The notes: generated from the sequence alone by a model not told the origin. Shown: positions 1 to 11,901, numbered from the stretch's first letter. The stretch: 64,000 bases of DNA from Thiohalocapsa sp. (GCA_021736785.1 JAIPFF010000001.1:124001-188000), one strand, 5' to 3'. A program made the numbers and translations.

Positions 1-232
1 CGATGCGATCCGGCTGCGGCGGCTGATCGAAAAGCATCTGCGCTATACCGATTCCGACGTCGCGCGCCGCATCCTCGAAGACTGGCCGGCGATGCTGAGC
101 CGGTTCGTCAAGGTGATGCCGGTGGATTACCGCCGCGCGCTGGAGCAGATGCAATCCAGCCAGAGCCGGCCGCCGAGTGTCTCTAAACCGCACCCGTCGA
201 CGTTGAAAGGCGAGGTCGTCCAACATGGGTAA
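1..232 (+). CDS. gltB: Glutamate synthase large subunit, C-terminal end (partial)
   Basis: Only the last 76 or so codons are in the window. The frame ends with TAA at 230-232. The residues read as a charged helical tail with the stretch [16 protein letters not shown], as expected at the extreme C-terminus of the NADPH-GOGAT alpha subunit. The stop overlaps the ATG of gltD by 8 bp (ATGGGTAA), the usual translational coupling of gltBD. The catalytic glutaminase and synthase domains lie outside the window, so the assignment rests mostly on the neighbour. Confidence 0.85.
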   Translation, partial: DAIRLRRLIEKHLRYTDSDVARRILEDWPAMLSRFVKVMPVDYRRALEQMQSSQSRPPSVSKPHPSTLKGEVVQHG

Positions 233-1691
233 GCCAACCGGATTCATGGAATACGAGCGGGCGGAGATGAGCTACGAGCCCGTCTCCGACCGCGTCGTGC
301 ATTACGAAGAGTTCATCGTGCCGATGACGGATGCCGAGATCGGCACCCAGGGTGCACGCTGTATGGACTGCGGCATTCCCTATTGCCACCAGGGCTGCCC
401 GGTCAACAACATCATTCCGGACTGGAACGACCTGGTCTACCACCAGGACTGGCAGGCCGCGATCGATGTCCTGCACTCCACCAACAACTTTCCGGAATTC
501 ACGGGTCGCATCTGTCCCGCGCCCTGCGAGGCCTCCTGCACGCTGAACATCGACGACGAGCCGGTCGCGATCAAGGCGATCGAGCGCGCCATTGCCGATA
601 AGGCCTGGGAAGAGGGCTGGATCAAGCCGCAGGTGCCGATGCACCGCACCGGTAAGCGCGTTGCCGTGATCGGCTCGGGGCCGGCGGGTCTGGCCTGCGC
701 GCAGCAGTTGGCCCGTGCCGGTCATGCGGTATCGCTGTACGAAAAGGAAGACCGCATCGGCGGCTTGCTGCGCTACGGCATTCCCGACTTCAAGCTCAGC
801 AAGACGCTGATCGACCGGCGCATGAGCCAGATGCGTGCGGAAGGCGTGGAGTTTCATACCCACTGCCATATCGGTGTCGATATTCCGGTCCAGACGCTGG
901 TCGACGACTATGACGCCGTGGTGCTCGCAGGCGGCTCCGAGAAGCCCCGCGACCTCGACGTGCCCGGACGCAGCTTCAACGGCATCCACTTCGCGATGGA
1001 CTTCCTGCGCGCCAACTCCAAGCGCGTGCAAGGGGTCTATGTCTCCGACGACGACTTCATCAGCGCCCACGGCAAGCATGTCATCGTCATCGGCGGCGGC
1101 GATACCGGCTCCGACTGCATCGGCACGTCCAACCGCCATGGCGCTCGCTCGATCACCCAGATCGAGATCCTCGACAAGCCGCCCGAGAAGGAAGACAAGG
1201 GGCTGACCTGGCCCGACTGGCCCAATAAGCTACGCACTTCCACCTCTCAGGAGGAAGGCTGCCAGCGGATGTGGAACGTGCTGACGAAGGGTTTCGTCGA
1301 CGACGGCGACGGTAACGTCAAGGCGTTGCAGTACGTGCTGGTGCGTTGGGACAAGGACGAGAACGGCCGCTGGCAGATGTCGGAGGTGCCCGACAGCGAG
1401 GGCGAGCTGAAGGCCGATTTGGTGCTCCTCGCCATGGGCTTCGTGCATCCGGTGCACGAGGGCATGATCGAGGCGCTGACCTCCGCCAAGGGCCTGGAGC
1501 TCGATCCGCGCGGCAACGTCAAGGGCAGCACCGAAGGCTCCGAGGCCTACTTCACCAACGTGAACGGCGTGTTTGCTGCAGGCGACATGCGCCGCGGCCA
1601 ATCGCTGGTGGTGTGGGCGATTCGCGAAGGCCGCCAGTGCGCCCGCGCCGTCGATGAATGGCTGATGGGCAAGACCGACCTGCCGCGCTAG
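225..1691 (+). CDS. gltD: Glutamate synthase (NADPH) small subunit GltD
   Basis: This 488-residue protein is the beta subunit of glutamate synthase. It takes electrons from NADPH through FAD to the large subunit, which makes two glutamates from glutamine and 2-oxoglutarate in the cytoplasm. The N-terminal region (about 45-110) carries the cysteine clusters for two 4Fe-4S centres, seen as [14 protein letters not shown] and later [10 protein letters not shown] dinucleotide-binding fold follows ([20 protein letters not shown], near residue 150), then a second one around [13 protein letters not shown]. The end contains the FAD motif [19 protein letters not shown]. Length matches the family (about 470-490). 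The start codon overlaps the gltB stop, so the two subunits are co-translated. Confidence 0.97.
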   Translation: MGKPTGFMEYERAEMSYEPVSDRVVHYEEFIVPMTDAEIGTQGARCMDCGIPYCHQGCPVNNIIPDWNDLVYHQDWQAAIDVLHSTNNFPEFTGRICPAPCEASCTLNIDDEPVAIKAIERAIADKAWEEGWIKPQVPMHRTGKRVAVIGSGPAGLACAQQLARAGHAVSLYEKEDRIGGLLRYGIPDFKLSKTLIDRRMSQMRAEGVEFHTHCHIGVDIPVQTLVDDYDAVVLAGGSEKPRDLDVPGRSFNGIHFAMDFLRANSKRVQGVYVSDDDFISAHGKHVIVIGGGDTGSDCIGTSNRHGARSITQIEILDKPPEKEDKGLTWPDWPNKLRTSTSQEEGCQRMWNVLTKGFVDDGDGNVKALQYVLVRWDKDENGRWQMSEVPDSEGELKADLVLLAMGFVHPVHEGMIEALTSAKGLELDPRGNVKGSTEGSEAYFTNVNGVFAAGDMRRGQSLVVWAIREGRQCARAVDEWLMGKTDLPR

Positions 1692-1720
1692 GCCGGCGAT
1701 CGCCCTCGGCGACAGCCTGC

Positions 1721-1750
1721 CCGTTGCCGGCCTGGCCCGGCCGGCAACGG
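1721..1750 (+). terminator. Strong hairpin after gltD
   Basis: Perfect 12-bp stem (1721-1732 with 1739-1750) and a 6-nt loop, 30 bp after the gltD stop. No T-tract follows, so it may end transcription with help from Rho or act as a 3'-stabilising structure. It separates gltBD from the acetyltransferase gene. Confidence 0.55.
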
Positions 1751-1793
1751 CGCTACCCGCAAACCGCTGGCTGCCAGACGCATCCGCGACGCC

Positions 1794-2390
1794 ATGACAG
1801 ATTCGATCCGGATCATCCCGGTCACCGGCCCCGCCCTCGGGAGCTATATCCCCGAGCTGGCGCGCCTGCGCATCGCCGTGTTCAGCGACTATCCCTACCT
1901 CTACGACGGGGACCCGGACTACGAGGCCCGGTACCTGCGCACCTATCAGCAGGCCGAGGGCAGCGTCGCGGTGCTGGCCTTCGACGGCGAGCGTGTCGTC
2001 GGCGCGTCGACGGCCTTACCCCTCGGGCAGGAGACCGCAGAGGTCAGGGCCCCATTCATCGATCAAGGCTACGACCCGGCCGAGGTCTACTACCTTGGCG
2101 AGTCCGTGCTGTTGCCTGAATACCGGGGCCGCGGTATCGGTGTGCGATTCTTCGAACAGCGCGAAGCGCACGGGCGAGTTGTCGCCGACCCTCGCTGGTT
2201 TGCGTTTTGCGCGGTCGAGCGCGCTGCCGACGATACGCGGCGACCGGCCGGCTATGTCCCCCTCGATGGTTTCTGGCAGCGTCGCGGCTACACCCGGCAT
2301 CCGCAGCTGCGCACCCGGTTTTCGTGGCGCGAAATCGGCGAGGCGGCGGAGACGCCGAAGCCGATGATCTTTTGGCTGAAGCCCGCCTAG
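1794..2390 (+). CDS. GNAT-family N-acetyltransferase
   Basis: A 198-residue single-domain acetyltransferase. The acetyl-CoA pyrophosphate-binding motif A is visible as LPEYRGRGIGVRFFEQRE (about residues 107-124), preceded by the beta strand YYLGESVLL. The substrate is not evident. The family acetylates amines of small molecules, peptides or proteins in the cytoplasm. It follows gltD by 102 bp with a hairpin in between, so it is probably a separate unit. Its TAG stop shares bases with the stop of the convergent glycosylase gene (CTAG at 2387-2390). Confidence 0.85.
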   Translation: MTDSIRIIPVTGPALGSYIPELARLRIAVFSDYPYLYDGDPDYEARYLRTYQQAEGSVAVLAFDGERVVGASTALPLGQETAEVRAPFIDQGYDPAEVYYLGESVLLPEYRGRGIGVRFFEQREAHGRVVADPRWFAFCAVERAADDTRRPAGYVPLDGFWQRRGYTRHPQLRTRFSWREIGEAAETPKPMIFWLKPA

Positions 2391-3586
2391 CGCGCTGCGC
2401 CGGTTGCCGGGCCGGTTGCCGCGCGGGCCTCGCGAAGCAGGGCGACGATACGCTGCAGGTCTTGCCACCCCTTGGCCTTCTCGGCCGGGCTGCGTAGGTA
2501 GTACGACGGATGATAAGTCACCACTAAGGCTGTCCCGTTTGCGCCGTAGCTGTGGATCTTGTTCCGCAGGCGCCCCACCGACTCTTCGTTGCCCAGCAGG
2601 TTGGTGGCCGAGACGCCTCCGAGGCTGACCAAGAGCTTGGGCGCCACTAATTCGATCTGCCGCATCAGATAGGCACGGCAAGCGGCCGCCTCCTCCGGCT
2701 GCGGGTTGCGGTTGTTGGGCGGGCGGCACTTCACCACGTTGGCGATGTAAACCTCCGAGCGAGTCATGTCGACCGCTGCAAGCATGCGGTCGAGCAACTG
2801 TCCGGCGCGGCCGACGAAGGGCTCCCCCTTCAGGTCCTCGTCGTGGCCGGGTGCCTCGCCGACGAACATCAGCTCGGCGTTGCGGTCGCCGACACCGAAG
2901 ACGGTATTGGTGCGTCGCTCGCAGAGCCCGCAGGCGCGGCAGCCTGCGACGGCCTGCTCCAGCGCATCCCAGTCCATGGCCGCGACCGGGCTCGGCGCAT
3001 CGCGATCGGCCGGCGCGTCGCCGTCCGGCGCCGCGCCGAAGTCGTCGATCTCGTAGTCCGCGTCGATCCAGGGCGGAATGTCGTCGTAGGGCGGCGGCGC
3101 GTCGTCGGCAGCAGGACGAGCGCGGCCGACGGGGACGGCGGTGGTTGCCGATGCCGCCGCGCCGGTGGCGGGCGCAGGCGCCGAAGGAGTGGATCGCGGC
3201 GCGCCGCCGCCGGCAGCGTCGGGGGTCGATGCCGCGGCAGCGGTGCTTGCGGGGGGCGGCTCACGGCCTGCGGTCGGGCTAGGCGCGGGCCGGGGCCGCG
3301 TGCGTTGCGTCGGTGCGTCACCGCCGGCGCGTGGGCTCGCGTCAGCCGCCTCGGTGCGAGGGGGGAGCGACGGGTTGCGATGCGCGTCGGAGCTTTCGGA
3401 GGGCGCCGACGACGTGCTTGTGGGCGCGCCGCCGCCGGACGCCGCGAGGGCATCTCCCGACTCGCTCCGCCGGAGTCCCGCGCGCCCGGCATCGCCAGCC
3501 TCGCCCGTGCCGTCGCGGGCGGACCTGGGGCGCCATAGCGGGATGCCGATGGCGGCCAAATATCGACGGCTGCGGGCGCGGTCCAT
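2387..3586 (-). CDS. Family 4 (Fe-S) uracil-DNA glycosylase with long disordered linker
   Basis: Removes uracil from DNA at the start of base-excision repair. The catalytic core occupies about residues 205-390: GEAPG at 243-247 (motif 1), HPS at 359-361 (motif 2), and cysteines 216, 219, 287 and 303 spaced as the 4Fe-4S ligands of family 4. The first 20 residues ([15 protein letters not shown]) resemble the short N-terminal motif seen in gammaproteobacterial relatives. Between them lies an unusually long linker (about 22-205) rich in Ala, Pro, Ser, Thr and Arg, ending in [10 protein letters not shown] and an acidic stretch. At 399 residues it is much longer than the core enzyme (about 200). 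It begins 4 bp after the leuA stop, so it is probably co-transcribed with leuA. Confidence 0.92.
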   Translation of the reverse strand: MDRARSRRYLAAIGIPLWRPRSARDGTGEAGDAGRAGLRRSESGDALAASGGGAPTSTSSAPSESSDAHRNPSLPPRTEAADASPRAGGDAPTQRTRPRPAPSPTAGREPPPASTAAAASTPDAAGGGAPRSTPSAPAPATGAAASATTAVPVGRARPAADDAPPPYDDIPPWIDADYEIDDFGAAPDGDAPADRDAPSPVAAMDWDALEQAVAGCRACGLCERRTNTVFGVGDRNAELMFVGEAPGHDEDLKGEPFVGRAGQLLDRMLAAVDMTRSEVYIANVVKCRPPNNRNPQPEEAAACRAYLMRQIELVAPKLLVSLGGVSATNLLGNEESVGRLRNKIHSYGANGTALVVTYHPSYYLRSPAEKAKGWQDLQRIVALLREARAATGPATGAAR

Positions 3587-3590
3587 GGTC

Positions 3591-5141
3591 TCAGACGTCG
3601 CCGGTCTGGGGATGCGCGCGCTCGCGCGGCTGCAGAATCTTGTTCACGGCGTTGATGTAGGACTTGGCCGACGCGATGACGATATCCGTGTCGGCGCCGG
3701 CGCCATTGACGATATGTCCGGCCTTCTCCAGACGCACCGTCACTTCGCCTTGGGCATCGGTACCGCTGGTGATGGCATTGACGGAATAGAGCTTCAGCGT
3801 GGTACCGCTGTCGACGATGGACTCGATGGCGCGGAAGGTCGCGTCCACCGGCCCGCCGCCGGTCGCGCTGCCGGAGCGCTCCTCGCCGTCGAGCGCAAGC
3901 ACGATCGTCGCGAGAGGCGTCTCGCCGGTCTCCGAGCATACCCGCAGCGAAACCAGCTTCACGCGCTCGTTGGCGGCGTCGAGGATGGCGTCGGTGACTA
4001 GCGCCTGCAGATCTTCGTCGAAGATCTCATGCTTCTTGTCCGCCAGATCCTTGAACCGGCTGAAGGCCGCGTTGACCTCCTCTTCGCTGTCGAAGTTGAC
4101 GCCGAGCTCCTGCAGCCGGACCCGAAACGCGTTGCGCCCCGAATGCTTGCCGAGCACCATCCGGTTGTGGCTCCAGCCCACATCCTGGGCACGCATGATC
4201 TCGTAGGTCTCGCGGTGTTTGAGCACGCCATCCTGGTGGATGCCGGACTCGTGGGCGAAGGCGTTGGCACCGACAATGGCCTTGTTCGGCTGCACCGGGA
4301 AACCGGTGATGCCCGAGACCAGCCGCGAGCAATTGACGATCTGCGTCGTATCGAGTCGGGTATCGCACTCGAAGAGATCCTGGCGTACGCGCACCGTCAT
4401 CGCGATCTCTTCCAGCGCCGCGTTGCCGGCCCGCTCGCCGAGGCCGTTGATGGTGCACTCCACCTGGCGCGCACCGTTGCGCACCGCCGCCAGCGAGTTG
4501 GCGACGGCCAGGCCCAGGTCGTTATGGCAATGCACGGAGAAGACGGCCTTGTCGGCATTGGGTATGCGCTCGCGAAGCTGCGCGATCAGGTTGCCGAACT
4601 GGTGCGGCACCGCATAGCCGACGGTATCGGGGATGTTCAGCGTGCGCGCGCCGGCGTCGATGACGGCCTCGAGCACGCGGCAAAGAAAATCGATCTCGGA
4701 GCGTCCCGCGTCCTCCGGTGAAAATTCGACGTCGTCGGTATATTGCCGGGCACGGCGCACCGCATGGACCGCTTGCTCGACGACTTGGTCCGGCGACATC
4801 CGCAACTTCTTCTCCATGTGAATCGGGGAGGTTGCGATGAAGGTGTGAATGCGCCCGGCATTGGCGTTGCGCAGTGCTTCGCCGGCGCGATCGATGTCCT
4901 TGTCCAGGGCCCTTGCCAAGCCGCAGACAATGCTGTCCTTGACCGCCTCGGCGACCGCCTTCACCGCGTCGAAGTCGCCGGGGCTCGCGATCGGAAAGCC
5001 GGCCTCGATGACATCCACGCGAAGCTTCTCGAGCGCCTTGGCGATGCGGACCTTTTCGTCTCGCGTCATCGAGGCACCGGGACTCTGCTCGCCGTCGCGC
5101 AGCGTGGTGTCGAAGATGATTAGGGGTTCTTTTGCGCTCAT
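3591..5141 (-). CDS. leuA: 2-isopropylmalate synthase
   Basis: Catalyses the first committed step of leucine synthesis: acetyl-CoA plus 2-oxoisovalerate to 2-isopropylmalate. The N-terminal TIM barrel opens with [16 protein letters not shown]. The metal-binding histidines are in the segment [19 protein letters not shown] and the family signature is [14 protein letters not shown]. The C-terminal third is the leucine-sensing regulatory domain, with the GGGPVDA motif. Two in-frame ATGs occur (5147 and 5141); I chose 5141 because a GAGA element sits 6 nt upstream, giving 516 residues. The frame also extends upstream to 5180. The udg gene follows after 4 bp. Confidence 0.97.
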   Translation of the reverse strand: MSAKEPLIIFDTTLRDGEQSPGASMTRDEKVRIAKALEKLRVDVIEAGFPIASPGDFDAVKAVAEAVKDSIVCGLARALDKDIDRAGEALRNANAGRIHTFIATSPIHMEKKLRMSPDQVVEQAVHAVRRARQYTDDVEFSPEDAGRSEIDFLCRVLEAVIDAGARTLNIPDTVGYAVPHQFGNLIAQLRERIPNADKAVFSVHCHNDLGLAVANSLAAVRNGARQVECTINGLGERAGNAALEEIAMTVRVRQDLFECDTRLDTTQIVNCSRLVSGITGFPVQPNKAIVGANAFAHESGIHQDGVLKHRETYEIMRAQDVGWSHNRMVLGKHSGRNAFRVRLQELGVNFDSEEEVNAAFSRFKDLADKKHEIFDEDLQALVTDAILDAANERVKLVSLRVCSETGETPLATIVLALDGEERSGSATGGGPVDATFRAIESIVDSGTTLKLYSVNAITSGTDAQGEVTVRLEKAGHIVNGAGADTDIVIASAKSYINAVNKILQPRERAHPQTGDV

Positions 5142-5331
5142 GCTCATTCTCGGCTGGCAATCTGTGGGGCCGCGGCGCACGACTCGGGCGGCGCGGCATC
5201 GTGGCTATTATCCGTCCCGATTGTCCATACTCGGCCGGCATTTGTCGCGTTGCGTTGTGACGCGCGTCGGCCTTTTGCGGGCGCCGCCCGTGCTAGATTC
5301 GACGTCGTTCCAATGGCCGCGGCGACCGGCG

Positions 5332-6801
5332 ATGACCGACCTGCACGATCTCGACCTGATGCTGCGCTCGGAGACACCGATCCTGCTGATCGAGTCTCTG
5401 GAGGAGCAGCGCATCCTGGAACTATTCACCCGGCTCGCAGTGAAGCTCGGTGACCCGTTGTTCTCGTGGACGCTGACCGACGGTCTGCGGCGCGCCGAAT
5501 ACGCGGCGACCGCGCAGAAGCACCTGTCCGAGCCCCCCGAGGCGTTGCGCCACATCAAGGCAACCTCGCAGCCGGGCATCTACGTCCTGCTGGATTTCCA
5601 CCCCTTTCTTGATCATCCGTTGCACGTGCGCCTGCTGAAGGAGATCGCACAGCAGTTCGGCGCAGTGCCTCGCCGACTGGTGCTGGTGAGCTATGCGCTG
5701 CAGACGCCCGCGGAGCTGAAGCATCTGAGCGCCCGGTTCAGCCTGCGCCTGCCGGACCGCAACCGCCTGCTGGCACTGATCCGCGAGGAAGCGCAGCAGT
5801 GGCAGCACGGCGCACCGAACCGAAGCTTTCGCGCCAATCGCGACGCCGTCGACCGGCTCTCGCGCAATCTGCTCGGCGTCACCGAGTCGGATGCGCGCCG
5901 GTTGATCCGCAACGCGATTCGCCACGACGGGGCGATTACGGACAGCGATGTCGTCGATGTCACCCGCGCCAAGCACGAGCTGCTGAGCCCGGAGGGCGCT
6001 GTCTCGTTCGAATACGATACGGCCAATTTCGGCGACGTGGCGGGGCTCGGCAACCTGAAGGGATGGATCGACCGCCGTCGCGGTGCGTTCCTCGACGCCG
6101 AGGCCGCGCACGACCGCCCGAAGGGCATCATGCTGCTCGGCGTGCAGGGCGGGGGCAAGAGCTTGGCCGCAAAGGCCGTCGCCGGGCGTCTCGGCGTGCC
6201 GCTGCTGCGGCTCGACTTCGGCGCGCTATACAACAAGTATATCGGCGAGACCGAGCGTAATCTGCGCGAGGCGCTGAAGACCGCCGACGTCATGGCCCCC
6301 TGCGTCCTTTGGCTGGACGAGATCGAAAAGGGGCTTGCCGTCGGCAGCGGCGACGAAGGACCCGCCCGGCGCATTATCGGCACGATGCTGACCTGGATGG
6401 CGGAGCGCAAGAGCCGCGTGTTCATCGTCGCGACCTCCAACGACATCAAGCAGCTGCCGCCGGAACTGGTGCGCAAGGGCCGGCTGGACGAGATCTTCTT
6501 CGTCGACTTGCCCGATGCCGAGGTGCGAGGGGAAATCTTCCGCATCCATTTGGCCAAGCGCGGCCTCGATCCGACGCGATACGACTTGGCGCGGCTCGCG
6601 GAAATCAGCGTCGGCTTCTCCGGCGCCGGGATCGAGCAGGCCGTGGTATCCGCGCTGTACGCCTCCGAAGCGGCCGACGGCGGTCCGACCACCGACACCA
6701 TCGTCGCCGAGCTGGAAGGCACCCAACCCCTGTCGGTGGTCATGGACCGCCAAATCGGCGAGTTGCGCCATTGGGCGCAGGGACGCACTGTCCCGGCCTG
6801 A
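5332..6801 (+). CDS. Ycf46-like AAA ATPase
   Basis: A 489-residue protein of the Ycf46 group of AAA ATPases, known from plastids, cyanobacteria and scattered proteobacteria. The N-terminal domain (about 1-230) begins LRSETPILLIESLEEQRI, typical of the group. The AAA module (about 235-480) has Walker A GVQGGGKS at 270-277, Walker B CVLWLDE at 324-330, a sensor segment IVATSND, and the arginine-finger segment RKGRLDE near 381-387. I took the start at 5332 because family similarity begins there; no good ribosome-binding site is visible. The role is unproven; a protein-remodelling role is inferred from the family. It is divergent from leuA and precedes cbpA. Confidence 0.85.
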   Translation: MTDLHDLDLMLRSETPILLIESLEEQRILELFTRLAVKLGDPLFSWTLTDGLRRAEYAATAQKHLSEPPEALRHIKATSQPGIYVLLDFHPFLDHPLHVRLLKEIAQQFGAVPRRLVLVSYALQTPAELKHLSARFSLRLPDRNRLLALIREEAQQWQHGAPNRSFRANRDAVDRLSRNLLGVTESDARRLIRNAIRHDGAITDSDVVDVTRAKHELLSPEGAVSFEYDTANFGDVAGLGNLKGWIDRRRGAFLDAEAAHDRPKGIMLLGVQGGGKSLAAKAVAGRLGVPLLRLDFGALYNKYIGETERNLREALKTADVMAPCVLWLDEIEKGLAVGSGDEGPARRIIGTMLTWMAERKSRVFIVATSNDIKQLPPELVRKGRLDEIFFVDLPDAEVRGEIFRIHLAKRGLDPTRYDLARLAEISVGFSGAGIEQAVVSALYASEAADGGPTTDTIVAELEGTQPLSVVMDRQIGELRHWAQGRTVPA

Positions 6802-7071
6802 GCGCGACGCCTCTAGCGCGGGCGCCGGTGCGGCTGCAACTCCCCGATCGGGCTTTGGCTCGATTTCCCGGCCAGGCCGATGACGCGGCTCATCGTCTCG
6901 GATACGCCGGCACCGAGCCCGGGGCGCCGGACCGTGCTGCGCTGTCCCGTCCCGCGCTGCAGCGACAGTCCCTCGCGTCAATTACAATGAAAGTCCGGCG
7001 GGCGCCGCGGCCGACACATCCGGCTCCGCCGCCCAGGTCCAGAGCCGAGCCCACCCGATCCGAGATTCGCT

Positions 7072-8061
7072 ATGGAATACAAGGACTACTACAAAATCCT
7101 CGGCGTCAGTCGCGATGCGAGTCAGGATGAGATCAAGCGCGCCTACCGCAAGCTCGCGCGCAAGTTTCACCCGGACGTCAGTAAGGAACCGGATGCCGAG
7201 GTCCGCTTCAAAGAGGTCAACGAGGCCAACGAGGTCCTGAAAGACCCGGAGAAGCGTGCGCAATACGACGCGCTCGGCAGCGGCTGGAGCGCCGGCGACG
7301 AGTTCCGCCCGCCGCCCGGTGCCGGCGCGCATCGCCGCGAGTACGACTTCTCGCCCGAGGATGCCGCCCGCTTCAGTGATTTCTTCTCCAGTATCTTCGG
7401 CGGAATGGGGGGCGGAATGGGGGGCGGAATGGGAGGCGGCATGGGAGGAAAATCCGGATTCCGCGGCGCGGGCATGGACGAGGGAATGTTTCGCCAGCGC
7501 GGTGCGGATCAGACCGCGCGCATTCAAATCTCGCTGGAAGATGCCTACCACGGTGCGTCGCGGCAGCTGAAGCTGGACGTGCCGGAGATCGATCGGGACG
7601 GGCGCGTCACCATGCGCACCCGCACACTGAAGGTCCGCATTCCCGCCGGTGTCGTCGAGGGGCAGCAGATCCGCTTGGCGGGGCAGGGCGGTCCCGGACG
7701 CGGCGGCGACAACGGAGACCTCTACCTTCAGATCGAGCTTCTTCCGCACCCGCTCTACCGGGCAGAGGGCCGGGATCTGCACCTGAATTTACCGGTTGCG
7801 CCTTGGGAGGCCGCCCTCGGCGCAACCGTGCCGGTGCCGACCCTCGGCGGCACGGTGACGCTGAAGATCCCGGCCGGCTCCCAAAGCACTCAGCGCCTGC
7901 GTCTGCGCGGACGCGGGCTGCCGGGAAAGACGCCGGGCGATGCTTACGTGCAGCTGCAGATCGTCAATCCGCCGGCCGACAGCGACGACGCCAAGGCCGC
8001 CTATCGCGAGCTCTCGCAGCGCTTCGACCACTTCAATCCACGCTCGAAGCTGGGAGTGTGA
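7072..8061 (+). CDS. cbpA: CbpA-type DnaJ co-chaperone (curved-DNA-binding protein)
   Basis: A type II J-domain protein that stimulates DnaK ATPase and, in E. coli, also binds curved DNA. The J domain (1-70) contains the HPD tripeptide at 33-35. A Gly/Met-rich flexible segment (about 110-128, GGM/GGGM repeats) follows. Two beta-barrel C-terminal domains come next, with no cysteine-rich zinc region, which separates it from DnaJ. Its 329 residues are close to E. coli CbpA (306) plus the longer Gly stretch. The downstream neighbour, 3 bp away, is the CbpM-like modulator, which strongly supports the name. TACAAT about 80 bp upstream is a possible -10. Confidence 0.93.
   Translation: MEYKDYYKILGVSRDASQDEIKRAYRKLARKFHPDVSKEPDAEVRFKEVNEANEVLKDPEKRAQYDALGSGWSAGDEFRPPPGAGAHRREYDFSPEDAARFSDFFSSIFGGMGGGMGGGMGGGMGGKSGFRGAGMDEGMFRQRGADQTARIQISLEDAYHGASRQLKLDVPEIDRDGRVTMRTRTLKVRIPAGVVEGQQIRLAGQGGPGRGGDNGDLYLQIELLPHPLYRAEGRDLHLNLPVAPWEAALGATVPVPTLGGTVTLKIPAGSQSTQRLRLRGRGLPGKTPGDAYVQLQIVNPPADSDDAKAAYRELSQRFDHFNPRSKLGV
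7399..7446 (+). repeat. 12-bp tandem repeat, four copies, inside cbpA
   Basis: Unit GGCGGAATGGGG, two perfect copies followed by two with one or two changes. It encodes the GGMG repeats of the flexible linker. Because the unit is a multiple of three, copy-number change would alter linker length without breaking the frame. Confidence 0.9.
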
Positions 8062-8064
8062 CAG

Positions 8065-8409
8065 ATGCCCACAAGCAACAACGGAATCGAAGGCGTGGTG
8101 TTGGACGAGCGCATGGCGGTCAGCATCACCGAAATGACCAGCGTCTGCGGCATCGAGGTCGAGGTCGTGCGAATGATGGTCAGCGAGGGTGTGCTGCATC
8201 CCCGCGGCGCAGCGCCCGAGCAATGGTCTTTCTCCGGTACCGAGGTGCAGCGAGCGCGCCGGGCGCTGCGGCTGCAGCGCGACCTCGAGCTGAACCTGGC
8301 CGGCGCCGCCCTGGCATTGGATCTGCTCGAGGAAATCGACAGACTGCGCAGCCGCGTGCGCTGCCTGGAGCAGCATCTCGGCAGCGTCCGCGACGCCGAC
8401 GGCAGCTGA
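8065..8409 (+). CDS. cbpM: CbpM-like chaperone modulator
   Basis: A 114-residue MerR-like protein. The N-terminal half resembles a degenerate winged-helix (VSITEMTSVCGIEVEVVRMM). The C-terminal half is a long charged helix (LDLLEEIDRLRSRVRCLEQHL). In E. coli CbpM binds the J domain of CbpA and inhibits it, and it is encoded right after cbpA, as here (3-bp gap). Sequence is divergent, so position and size carry much of the identification. The gene converges with gatA across 110 bp that contain a 12-bp GC palindrome (8493-8504). Confidence 0.85.
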   Translation: MPTSNNGIEGVVLDERMAVSITEMTSVCGIEVEVVRMMVSEGVLHPRGAAPEQWSFSGTEVQRARRALRLQRDLELNLAGAALALDLLEEIDRLRSRVRCLEQHLGSVRDADGS

Positions 8410-8519
8410 TCCGCGGCGGATCCCGATCACGTCGGCTCGATGACCGGCTCCGCGTGCCGCGCCGCACCACAGGGTGCGCGCGGTCCGTGCTGCGCCGGCC
8501 GGCGGCCGGGGCTCCTTGC

Positions 8520-9974
8520 TCAGGCGGTCGCGGGCGGTGCGGCGCGATGCCAGTCGGTGGCCTGCTGCAGTCGGTGCGCGACGTTCAGCAGTTGCCCTTC
8601 ACGGAAATAGTTGCCGATGATCTGCAGTCCGACGGGAAGACCGCGTGCCGGCGCCACCGGGATCGACAGGCCGGGCAGGCCGGCCAAGTTGGTCGCGATG
8701 GTGTAGATGTCGTTGAGGTACATCGCCACCGGGTCCGCCGTCTTGGCGCCGAGGGTGAAGGCGGTGCTCGGCGTCGTCGGTCCCATGATGACGTCCACTT
8801 GCTCGAAGGCGCGGCGGAAGTCGTCGCTGATCAGATGGCGGATCTGCTGGGCCTTCAAGTAGTAGGCGTCGTAGTAACCGGCAGAGAGGGCGTAGGTCCC
8901 GATCATGATGCGGCGCTTCACCTCGGCCCCGAAGCCCTCGGCGCGGCTGCGCTTGTACAGGTCTTCGAGATCCCGCGGCTCCTCGCAGCGGTGTCCGTAG
9001 CGCACGCCGTCGAAGCGGGCCAGGTTCGACGAGCATTCCGCGGGGGCGACGACGTAGTAGACCGGCACCGACAGCGGGCTGTTGGCGAGGCTGATTTGCT
9101 GCACGCTGGCGCCGAGGCGCTCGTATTCCTTGACGGCCGCCTCGACCGCTGCAGCCACCTCCGCATCCAGTCCCTCGCCGAAATACTCCTTCGGCAGTCC
9201 GATGCGCAGTCCCGCGATGTCGTCGTCGAGGGCGGCGCTGTAGTCGGGCACGGGCTCATCGGCGCTGGTGGAATCGCGCCGATCGAAGCCCGACATGGCC
9301 GTCATCACAGCGGCCGCGTCGGCCGCCGACCTGGCCATGACACCGGCCTGATCCAGGCTCGACGCGAATGCGATCATGCCCCAGCGCGAGCAGCGCCCAT
9401 AGGTGGGCTTGATGCCGGTGATGCCGCAAAAGGCGGCGGGCTGACGGATCGAGCCGCCGGTATCGGTGCCGGTGGCGGCGGCGCACAACCGTGCCGCGAC
9501 GGCGGCCGCGGAGCCGCCGGAGGAGCCGCCCGGCACCCGCGTCTCGTCCCAGGGATTGCGCACCGGGCCATACCAGCTGGTCTCGTTGGACGAGCCCATG
9601 GCGAACTCGTCCATGTTGGTCTTGCCGAGCATGACGCAGCCGGCCGCGGCCAGCTTTTCGACCACGGTTGCATCGTAGGGCGCGATGAAGGTATCGAGCA
9701 TCCGCGAGCCGCAGCTCGTCTTGATGCCGTCGGTGCAGAAAATGTCCTTGTGGGCGATCGGAATGCCCGTCAGCGGACCGGCCTCGCCGGCGGCGAGCGC
9801 GCGGTCGGCCGCGCCCGCCGCGTCGAGCGCATGGTCCGCTGCCACCGTGATGAATGCGTTCAGCCCGGGGTCGACGGCGTCGATGCGCTGCAGATAGTGC
9901 TGCGTCAGCTCGCGGCTCGAGAACTGCTTCGCCCGCAGCCCCGCTGCAAGCTCGGCGATGGTCATATCATGCAT
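8520..9974 (-). CDS. gatA: Asp-tRNA(Asn)/Glu-tRNA(Gln) amidotransferase subunit A
   Basis: The amidase subunit of GatCAB. It releases ammonia from glutamine for conversion of Glu-tRNA(Gln) or Asp-tRNA(Asn) on the GatB subunit. The amidase-signature catalytic triad is visible: the lysine in [12 protein letters not shown], the serine in [15 protein letters not shown] and the serine in [13 protein letters not shown]. Length (484) is normal. ATGs at 9974 and 9965 are both possible starts. gatC precedes it by 100 bp. gatB, which normally follows, is not present; the next gene is the convergent cbpM. Confidence 0.97.
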   Translation of the reverse strand: MHDMTIAELAAGLRAKQFSSRELTQHYLQRIDAVDPGLNAFITVAADHALDAAGAADRALAAGEAGPLTGIPIAHKDIFCTDGIKTSCGSRMLDTFIAPYDATVVEKLAAAGCVMLGKTNMDEFAMGSSNETSWYGPVRNPWDETRVPGGSSGGSAAAVAARLCAAATGTDTGGSIRQPAAFCGITGIKPTYGRCSRWGMIAFASSLDQAGVMARSAADAAAVMTAMSGFDRRDSTSADEPVPDYSAALDDDIAGLRIGLPKEYFGEGLDAEVAAAVEAAVKEYERLGASVQQISLANSPLSVPVYYVVAPAECSSNLARFDGVRYGHRCEEPRDLEDLYKRSRAEGFGAEVKRRIMIGTYALSAGYYDAYYLKAQQIRHLISDDFRRAFEQVDVIMGPTTPSTAFTLGAKTADPVAMYLNDIYTIATNLAGLPGLSIPVAPARGLPVGLQIIGNYFREGQLLNVAHRLQQATDWHRAAPPATA

Positions 9975-10074
9975 GATGTCTGGATTCCGGAGGCGAATGT
10001 CGGCTGGTCGCGATACGCTCGCGGCGTCTGCGCAATGCGCGCTCGCGTGCGCGGCGATGTGCGCCGAGGCGGCG

Positions 10075-10362
10075 TCACTCGATGACTTTGGGCACCAGGT
10101 AGAGACCGTCTTCGGTCAGCGGCGCGATGCGCTGGAACCGCTCGCGCCGATTCGGCTCGTCGGCTTGATCCGGGCGCAGCCGCTGCGCCACGTGCAGCGG
10201 ATGGGCCATCGGCTCCACCCCTGCCGTGTCGACGGCGCTCATTTGCTCCACCAAGTCGAGGATGCGGGTCAGCTCCGCGCTGTAGTGGTCGAGGTCTTGT
10301 GGCTCGACCGCGAGCCGGGCCAGGTGCGCGATATCGGCGACATCTTTGTTGTCGAGTGCCAT
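10075..10362 (-). CDS. gatC: Asp-tRNA(Asn)/Glu-tRNA(Gln) amidotransferase subunit C
   Basis: The 95-residue GatC subunit wraps around GatA and GatB and stabilises the transamidosome. Family features are visible: the start [18 protein letters not shown], a central [13 protein letters not shown], and the segment [20 protein letters not shown]. It is the first gene of a gatC-gatA unit and is divergent from mreB, an arrangement also known from Pseudomonas and relatives, where gatB completes the operon. Confidence 0.95.
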   Translation of the reverse strand: MALDNKDVADIAHLARLAVEPQDLDHYSAELTRILDLVEQMSAVDTAGVEPMAHPLHVAQRLRPDQADEPNRRERFQRIAPLTEDGLYLVPKVIE

Positions 10363-11899
<1,537 letters not shown>

Positions 11900-11901
11900 T
11901 C

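Noticed and set aside
4849-5331. Upstream in-frame extension of the Ycf46-like ATPase
   Set aside because: It is antisense to leuA with composition typical of a shadow; family similarity begins at MTDLHDLDLM.
8410-8519. Searched for a gatB remnant downstream of gatA
   Set aside because: Only 110 bp of GC-rich sequence with a 12-bp palindrome; no frame resembles GatB.
7803-10085. 760-codon plus-strand open frame over cbpA, cbpM and antisense to gatA
   Set aside because: Same pattern of shadow coding; the true genes have catalytic motifs and proper starts.
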